Of a stretch of 7,713 nt of DNA, positions 1-5,137 are shown in pieces. Made by a program: the position numbers and the translations under genes. The DNA lies in NCBI GenBank assembly GCA_017501805.1, contig JAFVWG010000051.1, positions 1-7,713 of the forward strand, given 5' to 3'. Positions within the stretch are counted from its first letter, which is position 1. Each line of letters starts with the position of its first letter. The notes beneath the pieces were generated by a model. The model had not been told where the DNA came from. It made no database searches and saw nothing but the letters and a program-made list of their open reading frames with translations. The stretch is from Oscillospiraceae bacterium. Its GTDB lineage: Bacteria > Bacillota > Clostridia > Oscillospirales > Oscillospiraceae.

Positions 1-137
1 AGCGTCAGCGAAGCATAACGCGCAGTCGATTCGATCTTTGTGCGCCGCAAGGCTTCCTCCGCACCCTCAGCGATCCTTCAATGCGCCTTTTCTTTTGGAG
101 TACAAGAACCGTTTTCTTTTGGCGCGACAAAAGAAAA
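1..137. repeat. Dispersed intergenic repeat, left copy
   Basis: This stretch aligns in the same orientation to 7577-7713, at an offset of 7576, along its whole length. By hand I count about 20 differences including one inserted base. The 3' half is best conserved and carries the paired TTTTCTTTTGG boxes. The left end is cut by the window, so the full element is probably longer. No reading frame here has a ribosome binding site or a recognisable product. Together with the terminator that follows, this accounts for the gene-free first 237 bases. Confidence 0.85.
88..137 (-). repeat. CCAAAAGAAAA hairpin-box repeat, copy L
   Basis: On the minus strand this 50-base unit reads TTTTCTTTTG, 6 bases, CAAAAGAAAA, then a 13-base spacer, then CCAAAAGAAAA. 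The first two arms form a perfect 10-bp stem (112-121 with 128-137). The stem can extend by a G-U and two C-G pairs through 109-111 and 138-140. The same order and spacing recur at 7331-7380 and 7664-7713. The function is unknown. It lacks the GC-rich stem and trailing T-run of a standard terminator. Confidence 0.85.
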
Positions 138-191
138 TGGGTCTTTATCGTCTTTCGTAATTTCAGAAAGAAAAACCGCCAAACGACAAAC

Positions 192-221
192 AAACTCCCA
201 CCGCAGCAGCGGTGGGAGTTT
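192..221 (-). terminator. Terminator after the pyridoxal kinase gene
   Basis: A perfect 13-bp stem (AAACTCCCACCGC at 192-204 with its complement at 209-221) closes a 4-base loop. It lies 16 bases past the kinase stop codon. Read on the minus strand, the stem is followed by GTTTGTCGTTT, a broken but usable U-tract. On the plus strand only TTTTC follows, so the main direction is minus, though it may also stop transcription entering from the left. Confidence 0.85.
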
Positions 222-237
222 TCTGCATAGTTTGCCG

Positions 238-1074
238 TCAGCGCGTTTGCAGTTCGTCCGCCAGCCACGGCAGCGCCGTCTCGAAGCAGGGGCCGTAAGC
301 ATCCTCCCGCTCCGGCGGAGTGCGGCGCAGACATTCGCAGACAAAATCCGCCGCAAGCGAGACCGCCCGTTCGGTCGAAAGCCCGCGCGCGACCGCGCCC
401 GTGAGCGCGGCGGAGAAGAGATCGCCCGTCGCGTGATATTTGCCGCCCACGCGCTCGGCAGCCTTTTCAAAGCCGTTCCCGGTCTTTCGGTCGTAGCCGA
501 CCGCGCCGATCCGCCCATCGGGGAAACGCACGCCCGTAACAACGGCGCATGCAGGTCCCATTTCCGTCAATTCCCGTGCAAACGCCATCGCCGTCTCCGC
601 GCCGCAGTCCTCTCCGGGATAGGGCCTGTGCGTAAGCAGCGCCGCCTCGGTGATGTTCGGCGTGATCACATCCGCCTGCGCGCAGAGCGCGGCGATCTTA
701 TCGGGAAAATCGGGGGAAAAGCCGGTGTAGAGCGCTCCGCCTTCCGCCATCGCGGGATCGACGATGATGCGCACGTCCTCGCCGCCGAAGGTTCGGAACA
801 GTTCCGCCGTCAGCTCGACCTGACGGACAGACGCGAGATAGCCTGTGCAGATCGCGTCAAAGCGGATCTTCTGCGCCTGCCAGTGCGCGCTGAAGCGCGG
901 CATTTCCTCCGTGAGATCGCGGATGGCGACATCGGGGAACATCGTGTGGGCGCTGAGCACGGCGGTCGGCAGGGGACAGGCCTCCACGCCCATCACGGAA
1001 AGCACCGGCAGCGCAACGGCCAGTGCGCATTTGCCCACGCAGGAAAGATCCTGAACTGTCAGAACTCGCTTCAT
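238..1074 (-). CDS. Pyridoxal/pyridoxamine kinase (ribokinase-like)
   Basis: This 278-residue protein is a PdxK/PdxY-type kinase that phosphorylates pyridoxal, pyridoxamine or pyridoxine with ATP to salvage vitamin B6 in the cytoplasm. The length matches the family (about 280). It opens with the typical MKRVLTVQDLSCVGKCAL segment (1-18). VDPAMA (105-110) and TPNITEA (138-144) line the ATP and Mg side. HATGDLF (214-220) is the anion-hole motif, with Asp218 as the expected catalytic base. The family usually has GTGD there and this protein has ATGD. The start at 1074 is preceded by AAGGAG (1086-1091) 11 bases upstream. The open frame continues upstream, but only as the complement of mntP. The gene is monocistronic, with its own promoter and terminator. 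Hydroxymethylpyrimidine kinase activity is a related alternative, since some PdxK proteins have both. I left the symbol blank because pdxK and pdxY cannot be separated by eye. Confidence 0.9.
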   Translation of the reverse strand: MKRVLTVQDLSCVGKCALAVALPVLSVMGVEACPLPTAVLSAHTMFPDVAIRDLTEEMPRFSAHWQAQKIRFDAICTGYLASVRQVELTAELFRTFGGEDVRIIVDPAMAEGGALYTGFSPDFPDKIAALCAQADVITPNITEAALLTHRPYPGEDCGAETAMAFARELTEMGPACAVVTGVRFPDGRIGAVGYDRKTGNGFEKAAERVGGKYHATGDLFSAALTGAVARGLSTERAVSLAADFVCECLRRTPPEREDAYGPCFETALPWLADELQTR

Positions 1075-1101
1075 CTCCGTCCACGCTCCTTTTTTCTGTT
1101 C

Positions 1102-1130
1102 AGTATAGCATACGCGGCGCATCGCCGCAA
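1102..1130 (-). promoter_or_regulatory. Promoter of the pyridoxal kinase gene
   Basis: On the minus strand, TTGCGG (1125-1130) is followed by a 17-base spacer and TATACT (1102-1107), preceded by TG at the extended -10 position. The -35 box is weak (TTG only), and the extended -10 probably compensates. The start site would fall near 1095, giving a leader of about 20 bases. The spacer holds a 6-bp inverted repeat, GCGGCG (1114-1119) and CGCCGC (1123-1128), which could be an operator. Confidence 0.65.
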
Positions 1131-1134
1131 GGCG

Positions 1135-1157
1135 GGCTTTTGTCGAAGCCTGTCGAA
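1135..1157. promoter_or_regulatory. Repeats between the divergent promoters
   Basis: TGTCGAA occurs at 1141-1147 and again at 1151-1157, exactly 10 bases apart, so both copies face the same side of the helix. GGCTT (1135-1139) and AAGCC (1146-1150) form an overlapping inverted repeat. The block lies between the -35 boxes of the kinase and mntP genes, where an activator or shared repressor could act. No known operator is recognised, and the repeats are short enough to be chance. Confidence 0.3.
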
Positions 1158-1162
1158 AACGC

Positions 1163-1191
1163 TTGTAATTTGTCCCATTGCGTGGTATGAT
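1163..1191 (+). promoter_or_regulatory. Promoter of mntP
   Basis: TTGTAA (1163-1168), a 17-base spacer, and TATGAT (1186-1191) form a good sigma-A-type promoter. Transcription would start near 1198-1199, leaving a leader of about 65 bases before the mntP start codon. Confidence 0.75.
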
Positions 1192-1205
1192 GGTGCGGAT
1201 CGGAC

Positions 1206-1242
1206 CTCGGGCATGGCATTGCGGCTGTACCCGGGTTTTTTT
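1206..1242 (+). terminator. Terminator-like hairpin in the mntP leader
   Basis: CTCGGG (1206-1211) pairs with CCCGGG (1230-1235). After one C-A mismatch, ATGGC (1213-1217) pairs with GCTGT (1224-1228) around a 6-base loop. Seven T residues follow directly (1236-1242). This is the layout of an intrinsic terminator on the plus strand, placed between the mntP promoter and the mntP ribosome binding site. No upstream plus-strand gene needs ending here, so it most likely attenuates mntP. No alternative antiterminator pairing or yybP-ykoY aptamer was recognised. The leader before the stem is only about 8 bases, too short for a classical riboswitch aptamer if the promoter call is right. Confidence 0.55.
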
Positions 1243-1263
1243 ACGAAAGCAGAGGACGAAACC

Positions 1264-1848
1264 ATGGGTTGGAATTTTATGTTTTTCTTCAACAGCGCGC
1301 TGCTCGGCGTGGGGCTGGCGATGGACGCCTTCTCCGTCTCCCTTGCGAACGGACTGAACGAGCCGACGATGAAGCAGCCGAGAATGTGCGGCATCGCGGG
1401 CGTGTTTTCCTTCTTCCAGTTTGCGATGCCGATGATCGGCTGGGTCTGTGTGTCTGCCATCGCACAGCATTTCTGCGCCTTTGAGAAATGCATCCCGTGG
1501 ATCGCGCTGGCGCTGCTCGGCTATATCGGCGGCAAGATGCTCGCGGAGGGCATCAAAAACAGCGGCTCGGATGCCGAAACCCCCGCCGTCGGCTTCGGCG
1601 CTCTGCTCATGCAGGGCGTTGCCACGTCCATCGATGCGCTGTCGGTCGGCTTCACCATCTCCGACCACGACCCGATCCACGCGCTGGTCGCCTGCCTTGT
1701 GATTGCCGTTGTCACCTTTTTCATCTGTATGGGCGGTCTGTTCCTCGGCAAAAAGTTCGGAACAAAGCTCGCGGGCAAGGCGAGCATCCTCGGCGGCGCG
1801 ATCCTCGTTTTCATCGGGCTGGAAATCTTCATTACCGGTCTCCTCTGA
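1264..1848 (+). CDS. mntP: Manganese efflux pump MntP
   Basis: This 194-residue inner-membrane protein belongs to the MntP (formerly DUF204) family, which exports Mn2+ and protects cells from manganese excess. It is close to the usual length of about 188. The family's two internally repeated signatures are visible: MDAFSVSLANGL (20-31), with Asp21, and TSIDALSVGF (121-130), with Asp124. These acidic residues correspond to the conserved membrane Asp pair needed for transport. Six hydrophobic segments are plausible, at roughly 6-28, 43-65, 73-97, 110-131, 138-161 and 173-193. The start at 1264 has AGAGGA at 1251-1256 with a 7-base gap. An in-frame ATG at 1213 lies inside the leader hairpin and lacks a binding site. 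The gene is monocistronic, controlled by its own promoter and probably by the leader hairpin, and ends at a strong terminator shared with the convergent regulator gene. Confidence 0.95.
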   Translation: MGWNFMFFFNSALLGVGLAMDAFSVSLANGLNEPTMKQPRMCGIAGVFSFFQFAMPMIGWVCVSAIAQHFCAFEKCIPWIALALLGYIGGKMLAEGIKNSGSDAETPAVGFGALLMQGVATSIDALSVGFTISDHDPIHALVACLVIAVVTFFICMGGLFLGKKFGTKLAGKASILGGAILVFIGLEIFITGLL

Positions 1849-1866
1849 GACGGACGGTGTGCGCAG

Positions 1867-1900
1867 AAACGGCGAAGAACCTTCGTTCTTCGCCGTTTTT
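1867..1900. terminator. Bidirectional terminator between mntP and the AraC regulator
   Basis: A perfect 14-bp stem (AAACGGCGAAGAAC at 1867-1880 with its complement at 1885-1898) closes the loop CTTC. On the plus strand it runs into TTTTTCTCTT, a clear U-tract ending mntP. On the minus strand it lies 3 bases beyond the stop codon of the convergent regulator, where the stem's own TTT end gives a weaker U-tract. It probably serves both genes. Confidence 0.9.
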
Positions 1901-1903
1901 CTC

Positions 1904-4069
1904 TTAATGCAGGCTTCTGTATTTGTTCGGGGATTCGCCGTAGTATTTTTTGAACACGCGGTAGAAGGTCGACTGCGCCGTATAGCCGCAGGCGGCGGCG
2001 ACGGAATCCACGCTGTCGGTCGTGGTGCACAGCAGCCGCGCCGCCTCCTTCATACGGACGGCGGTCAGATAGTCGCCGAGGCTCTGCCCGGTCTGTTCGC
2101 GCACGGCGGCATAGACCGCCTTGATCGGCAGGGCGAAGCGGTTGGAGATCTCCGTCGCGCTGAGGTCGGGATTTGCAAAGCTTTCGGTGACATAGGCAAC
2201 GATGTTTTCCGAGAGCGTTTCCGCGCCCAGCTCCTTCCGCGCACGCATCCGATCGAAGAGCACGCGCACGAGCTCTTCCATCTGTCGGAAGTTCTCCTTG
2301 ACGCGCATCTCCTCGCGGTATTCCAGCGAGTCCGCCTCCGGCAGGGGCAGGTTCAGCTCCCGCGCGGTGGAGCGCAGCACGAAGCGGATGCCGTAGAAGA
2401 CCTCGCGCACATCACCCGGCGCGTGCCGGTCGGCGGCAAGTCCGCGCAGGAAGGTGAGCGTACCCTCCTCGTCGTTGTTCATGATCGCCTGATAGAGCTT
2501 CTCGTGCGTGAGCCAGGAGAACACGCCCGGGCGCGTCTCGCCGCTCTCCTCGGCGGAGAAGACCTCAATGATGCTCGTCTCGCGGATGGGCACGGAGAAG
2601 CGCGCCTGACGAACGGCGGCGTAAACGCCGTGCGCGCCCGTAAACGGTGCGCTGACGCCGCAGAGCGCAGAAAGACCGTCGACCGCGAGCTGGCTGTTCA
2701 CACCCTCCAAAATGGCGGCAAGCTCGTGCAGGGCGTCCGCGTCATCGGGCAGCAGGATGCCGGATTCGAGGCGGCTGACCGTCGCGGCGGCGAAGCTCTC
2801 GGGCAGATGCTCGCGCAGCAGCTCCGTTACGGCGGACTGCTCAAATTCCTCGTTCGGCACCGCCGTGTGGACGATGGCAACGCGGCAGGGCGCGTCCAGA
2901 ATGGGATAGGACTCCAGCAGCCGCGCCTCGTCCTCCTGCGTCAGCACGCCGCCGGAGAACACGCGGACCAAAAGGTTGAAGGAAAGCACACGGTTGACCT
3001 CCTGCGTCCGCAGGTGGGAGCTTGCAAGCAGCTCCGCAAGGCGCATCAGCTCGTTGCGCTGTTCGCTCGTCTCGTCACCGGCGGCATAGGCGCTGAGCAT
3101 TCGCCGCAGTGGGCGCGAGCCCGCGGTGGAAAACAGGAAGGACAGCGCCAGACCGACAAACATCGTCACCGCAAGCAGCAGCACGGCGAAGGTGTGCGTC
3201 GGACGTGTCAGCTCGTCAAAGTAAGCGTGCGGAACACCGACGGTCGCCGTCCAGCCGACGCCGTGCAGGGACCGTGTGAGCACGTGGTAGCTTTCTCCCT
3301 TGACCGCCTCGCCGCAGGAATAGATCGTTCTGTCCCCGGCGGCGGCAATGTTCAGATAGCTGTCGGCGGGCAGCTCGGAAAAGCGGAGCGCCGTGTGCAG
3401 GTCCTCCTCCCGGAACACCAGCCCCATCACGATGCCGTCGCGGGAGGAGCGGAACAGGAAGGTGACGCAGGTCGCCGGCTCTTTGCCGCCGACGGAGACC
3501 TTCGTGCCCGGGATATAGGAGATCATCTGCTCCGTCTGCAGGCGCTGCTTCAGCTCCGCCGCGGAGATCCCCTCATAGAGGAGATAGTCCTCAAAGCACT
3601 GCTCCGCCTGTGAAAAGATGCGCGAAGCGGTGCACAGCGCGTCCGCAAACGGAAGATAGAGAAAGCTCTCCGTGCAGGCGACCTTCGGAGGCCCTCCCAA
3701 AAGGGTCGAAAAGCTGCTGCGGATGCCGTTCAGGGCCAGCACCCCCGCCGTTTTCGGGAGCTGTCCCGAGGCGATGCGCTGCAGATTTGCATAGTCCACG
3801 CTCTCCGCTACGACCGTGGGGACGCCGTACGTTCCCATAACGGATTCGGCAAACGCGTCGCAATGCTCGTAGAAAGAGCTTTCCGTCTGCTTCATATAAT
3901 TTTCCGTGAGCACCCTTGTGTAGCGGGCGCTGCTGACGAGCTGCGTAAATGCCGCCAGCGCAAGAATGACCGCCGAAAGCGTAAAGTAGAGCCAGAAGAC
4001 GGTTGTTTTGGAAAGCCAGGTAAGCAGCCGCTTGCCGTGTACCTGCTGTCCGTTCTGTTCTGTCTGCAT
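1904..4069 (-). CDS. Membrane-anchored AraC-family transcriptional regulator
   Basis: This 721-residue protein combines an extracellular sensor with an AraC DNA-binding domain. A short cytoplasmic tail is followed by TM1 (about 23-45), an outside domain (about 46-290, Cache-like in size and position), TM2 (about 291-313), a long cytoplasmic linker (about 314-610) and two helix-turn-helix motifs (about 615-720). The C-terminus carries the AraC signature, with CGYTAQSTFYRVFKK (694-708) and GESPNKYR (711-718). The outside domain holds six cysteines (70, 132, 146, 158, 201, 252), which is notable. Start 4069 is supported by AGAGGGG 8 bases upstream. Relatives in Firmicutes sense sugars or cell-surface signals and control neighbouring ABC transporter or glycoside hydrolase genes. 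None is in view here, so the divergent yesL-like gene is the likeliest target. I found no convincing promoter in the 85-base gap. The ligand is unknown. Confidence 0.9.
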   Translation of the reverse strand: MQTEQNGQQVHGKRLLTWLSKTTVFWLYFTLSAVILALAAFTQLVSSARYTRVLTENYMKQTESSFYEHCDAFAESVMGTYGVPTVVAESVDYANLQRIASGQLPKTAGVLALNGIRSSFSTLLGGPPKVACTESFLYLPFADALCTASRIFSQAEQCFEDYLLYEGISAAELKQRLQTEQMISYIPGTKVSVGGKEPATCVTFLFRSSRDGIVMGLVFREEDLHTALRFSELPADSYLNIAAAGDRTIYSCGEAVKGESYHVLTRSLHGVGWTATVGVPHAYFDELTRPTHTFAVLLLAVTMFVGLALSFLFSTAGSRPLRRMLSAYAAGDETSEQRNELMRLAELLASSHLRTQEVNRVLSFNLLVRVFSGGVLTQEDEARLLESYPILDAPCRVAIVHTAVPNEEFEQSAVTELLREHLPESFAAATVSRLESGILLPDDADALHELAAILEGVNSQLAVDGLSALCGVSAPFTGAHGVYAAVRQARFSVPIRETSIIEVFSAEESGETRPGVFSWLTHEKLYQAIMNNDEEGTLTFLRGLAADRHAPGDVREVFYGIRFVLRSTARELNLPLPEADSLEYREEMRVKENFRQMEELVRVLFDRMRARKELGAETLSENIVAYVTESFANPDLSATEISNRFALPIKAVYAAVREQTGQSLGDYLTAVRMKEAARLLCTTTDSVDSVAAACGYTAQSTFYRVFKKYYGESPNKYRSLH

Positions 4070-4088
4070 ACGTTTCGCCCCTCTCCAC

Positions 4089-4117
4089 TTGAAAAAAACT
4101 CGGTTTTATGCTATTCT
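4089..4117 (+). promoter_or_regulatory. Promoter of the yesL-like gene
   Basis: TTGAAA (4089-4094), a 17-base spacer, and TATTCT (4112-4117), preceded by TGC, form a strong extended -10 promoter. Transcription would start near 4124. The -35 box is about 20 bases from the start codon of the divergent regulator, so regulator binding here could affect both genes. Confidence 0.75.
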
Positions 4118-4154
4118 CCAAACGAATATTCTGCTCGATTCGGAGGCGTTTTTT

Positions 4155-4823
4155 ATGAAAAATCTGTTCTCTTTGGACTCCAAGCTCATACAGGGTCTGA
4201 GCCATGTCGCGGATTACATTTTCCTCAACGTGCTCTTTCTGATCCTGTGTCTTCCCATCATCACCATCGGCGCCGCAAGAGTCGCGCTGCAGCGGGTCAT
4301 GTTCGATATTCTGGACGACCGCGGCAATATCTACAAGCGCTTCTTCAAGACCTTCGCCGCCGAGTTCAAAACGGTGACGCCCCTGTGGCTTCTGGAGCTC
4401 GCCCTGCTGGCGCTCCTCGGCTGGGAGCTTCTCATCGTCTACGCCAACGCCATCCCGATGCGGATCGTGCTGCTGCTGGGACTTTTGTTCCTTCTGCTGC
4501 TGGTCGGCGCTCTGTTTTCGAACATCCCCGCGCAGGTCGCGCTCTTTGGCGCCACGCGCCGTGAATATCTGAAAAACGCGCTGTATATCCTTATCACACA
4601 GTTTCTGCGCTGCCTGATCGTCGGAGTCTTCAATCTGTTCCCGCTGCTGCTGACGCTCTACAACCCCGGATACTTCAGCGCGGTCGGTCCGCTCTGGACT
4701 CTGCTGTATTTCTCCGTGGCTGCCAACATCGCCGCGCGTCTGTTCCGCAAGCCGTTTTCGGCCTATCTCGACAACTTCGAGCAGGAGCAGGAACCGTCCG
4801 CCGACACATCCGCGGAAACCTGA
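4155..4823 (+). CDS. YesL-like DUF624 membrane protein
   Basis: This 222-residue integral membrane protein belongs to the YesL/DUF624 family, whose biochemical role is not established. The diagnostic N-terminal segment is present: an Asp-containing start (MKNLFSLDSK), then LNVLFLILCLPIITIGAA (24-41). Hydrophobic segments lie at about 20-42, 76-97, 100-122, 143-168 and 172-195. The C-terminal tail (about 205-222) is acidic and polar. GGAGG at 4142-4146, 8 bases before ATG, fixes the start. Family members usually sit beside carbohydrate ABC transporters and AraC or two-component regulators. This gene keeps the AraC partner, divergently, but no transporter. It has its own extended -10 promoter. 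No clear terminator follows, so some transcription may run on into feoA 88 bases downstream. The family assignment is firm and the function is not. Confidence 0.9.
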   Translation: MKNLFSLDSKLIQGLSHVADYIFLNVLFLILCLPIITIGAARVALQRVMFDILDDRGNIYKRFFKTFAAEFKTVTPLWLLELALLALLGWELLIVYANAIPMRIVLLLGLLFLLLLVGALFSNIPAQVALFGATRREYLKNALYILITQFLRCLIVGVFNLFPLLLTLYNPGYFSAVGPLWTLLYFSVAANIAARLFRKPFSAYLDNFEQEQEPSADTSAET

Positions 4824-4833
4824 TATCTTTTTT

Positions 4834-4863
4834 ATTGTACCACAAAAACGCGGCGGGAAGCAA
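4834..4863 (-). promoter_or_regulatory. Possible minus-strand promoter facing the yesL-like gene
   Basis: On the minus strand, TTGCTT (4858-4863), an 18-base spacer, and TACAAT (4834-4839), with TGG before it, resemble a promoter with an extended -10. It points left into the 3' end of the yesL-like gene, and no minus-strand gene follows. It may give an antisense RNA, be a relic, or be a chance match. Confidence 0.35.
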
Positions 4864-4892
4864 TGTTTTTGCTGAATTTTGCCGCTTGCTTC
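4850..4892 (+). promoter_or_regulatory. Inverted repeats in the feoA leader
   Basis: GCGGC (4850-4854) can pair with GCCGC (4881-4885), enclosing AGCAA (4859-4863) paired with TTGCT (4869-4873). A second partner, TTGCTTC (4886-4892), is an exact complement of GAAGCAA (4857-4863). The two folds are mutually exclusive, and the second ends 5 bases before the feoA binding site. This could regulate translation or bind a metal-responsive repressor. No Fur or DtxR box is recognised, nor a convincing plus-strand promoter. Confidence 0.35.
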
Positions 4893-4911
4893 GGGGAAGA
4901 GGGAGCCGTTT

Positions 4912-5136
4912 ATGACACTTGATGAAATGACCGTCGGTCAATCCGGCGTGATCCGCTCGGTCGGCGGCGAGGGCGTTCTGCGCCTTCGGCTTTTGGATAT
5001 GGGTCTGATCCCGCGCACGGAGATCTCCGTCACAAAGATCGCCCCGATGGGCGATCCGATGGAGCTGCGCCTGCGCGGCTACACGCTGACGCTTCGGCGC
5101 GAGGACGCGCGGAGCATCACGGTGGAGGTGTCGTAA
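4912..5136 (+). CDS. feoA: Ferrous iron transport protein FeoA
   Basis: FeoA is a small cytoplasmic SH3-like protein that works with FeoB in Fe2+ uptake. This one is 74 residues, the usual size. It shows the family pattern: an opening MTLDEMTVGQSGVI, then a Leu-rich LRLRLLDMGLIPRTEI (23-38), and a C-terminal LRLRGYTLTLRREDARSITV segment (52-71). The ATG at 4912 follows AGAGGGAG (4898-4905) at a 6-base gap. The frame stays open upstream to a TTG at 4879, but that codon has no binding site and the extra residues do not match FeoA. The gene is separated from feoB by a single base, so the pair is co-transcribed and probably translationally coupled. It is a single FeoA, not fused to FeoB. Confidence 0.95.
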   Translation: MTLDEMTVGQSGVIRSVGGEGVLRLRLLDMGLIPRTEISVTKIAPMGDPMELRLRGYTLTLRREDARSITVEVS

Positions 5137-5137
5137 T

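Noticed and set aside
1199..1263. yybP-ykoY manganese riboswitch in the mntP leader
   Set aside because: The leader is too short and the conserved paired loops of this aptamer were not seen. Only the terminator-like hairpin is supported.
238..1680. 480-residue version of the kinase with an N-terminal extension
   Set aside because: The extension is antisense to mntP and matches nothing. A good binding site and promoter support the start at 1074.
40..1848. Long plus-strand open frame covering the kinase gene and mntP
   Set aside because: Only its last 194 codons, from 1264, match a family (MntP). The rest is the complement of the pyridoxal kinase gene, rich in Arg and without a binding site, as expected from high GC content.
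1703..3613. 636-codon plus-strand open frame opposite the AraC regulator
   Set aside because: It is an Arg/His/Gln-rich shadow of a high-GC gene. The minus strand has a coherent membrane and AraC domain layout and a binding site.
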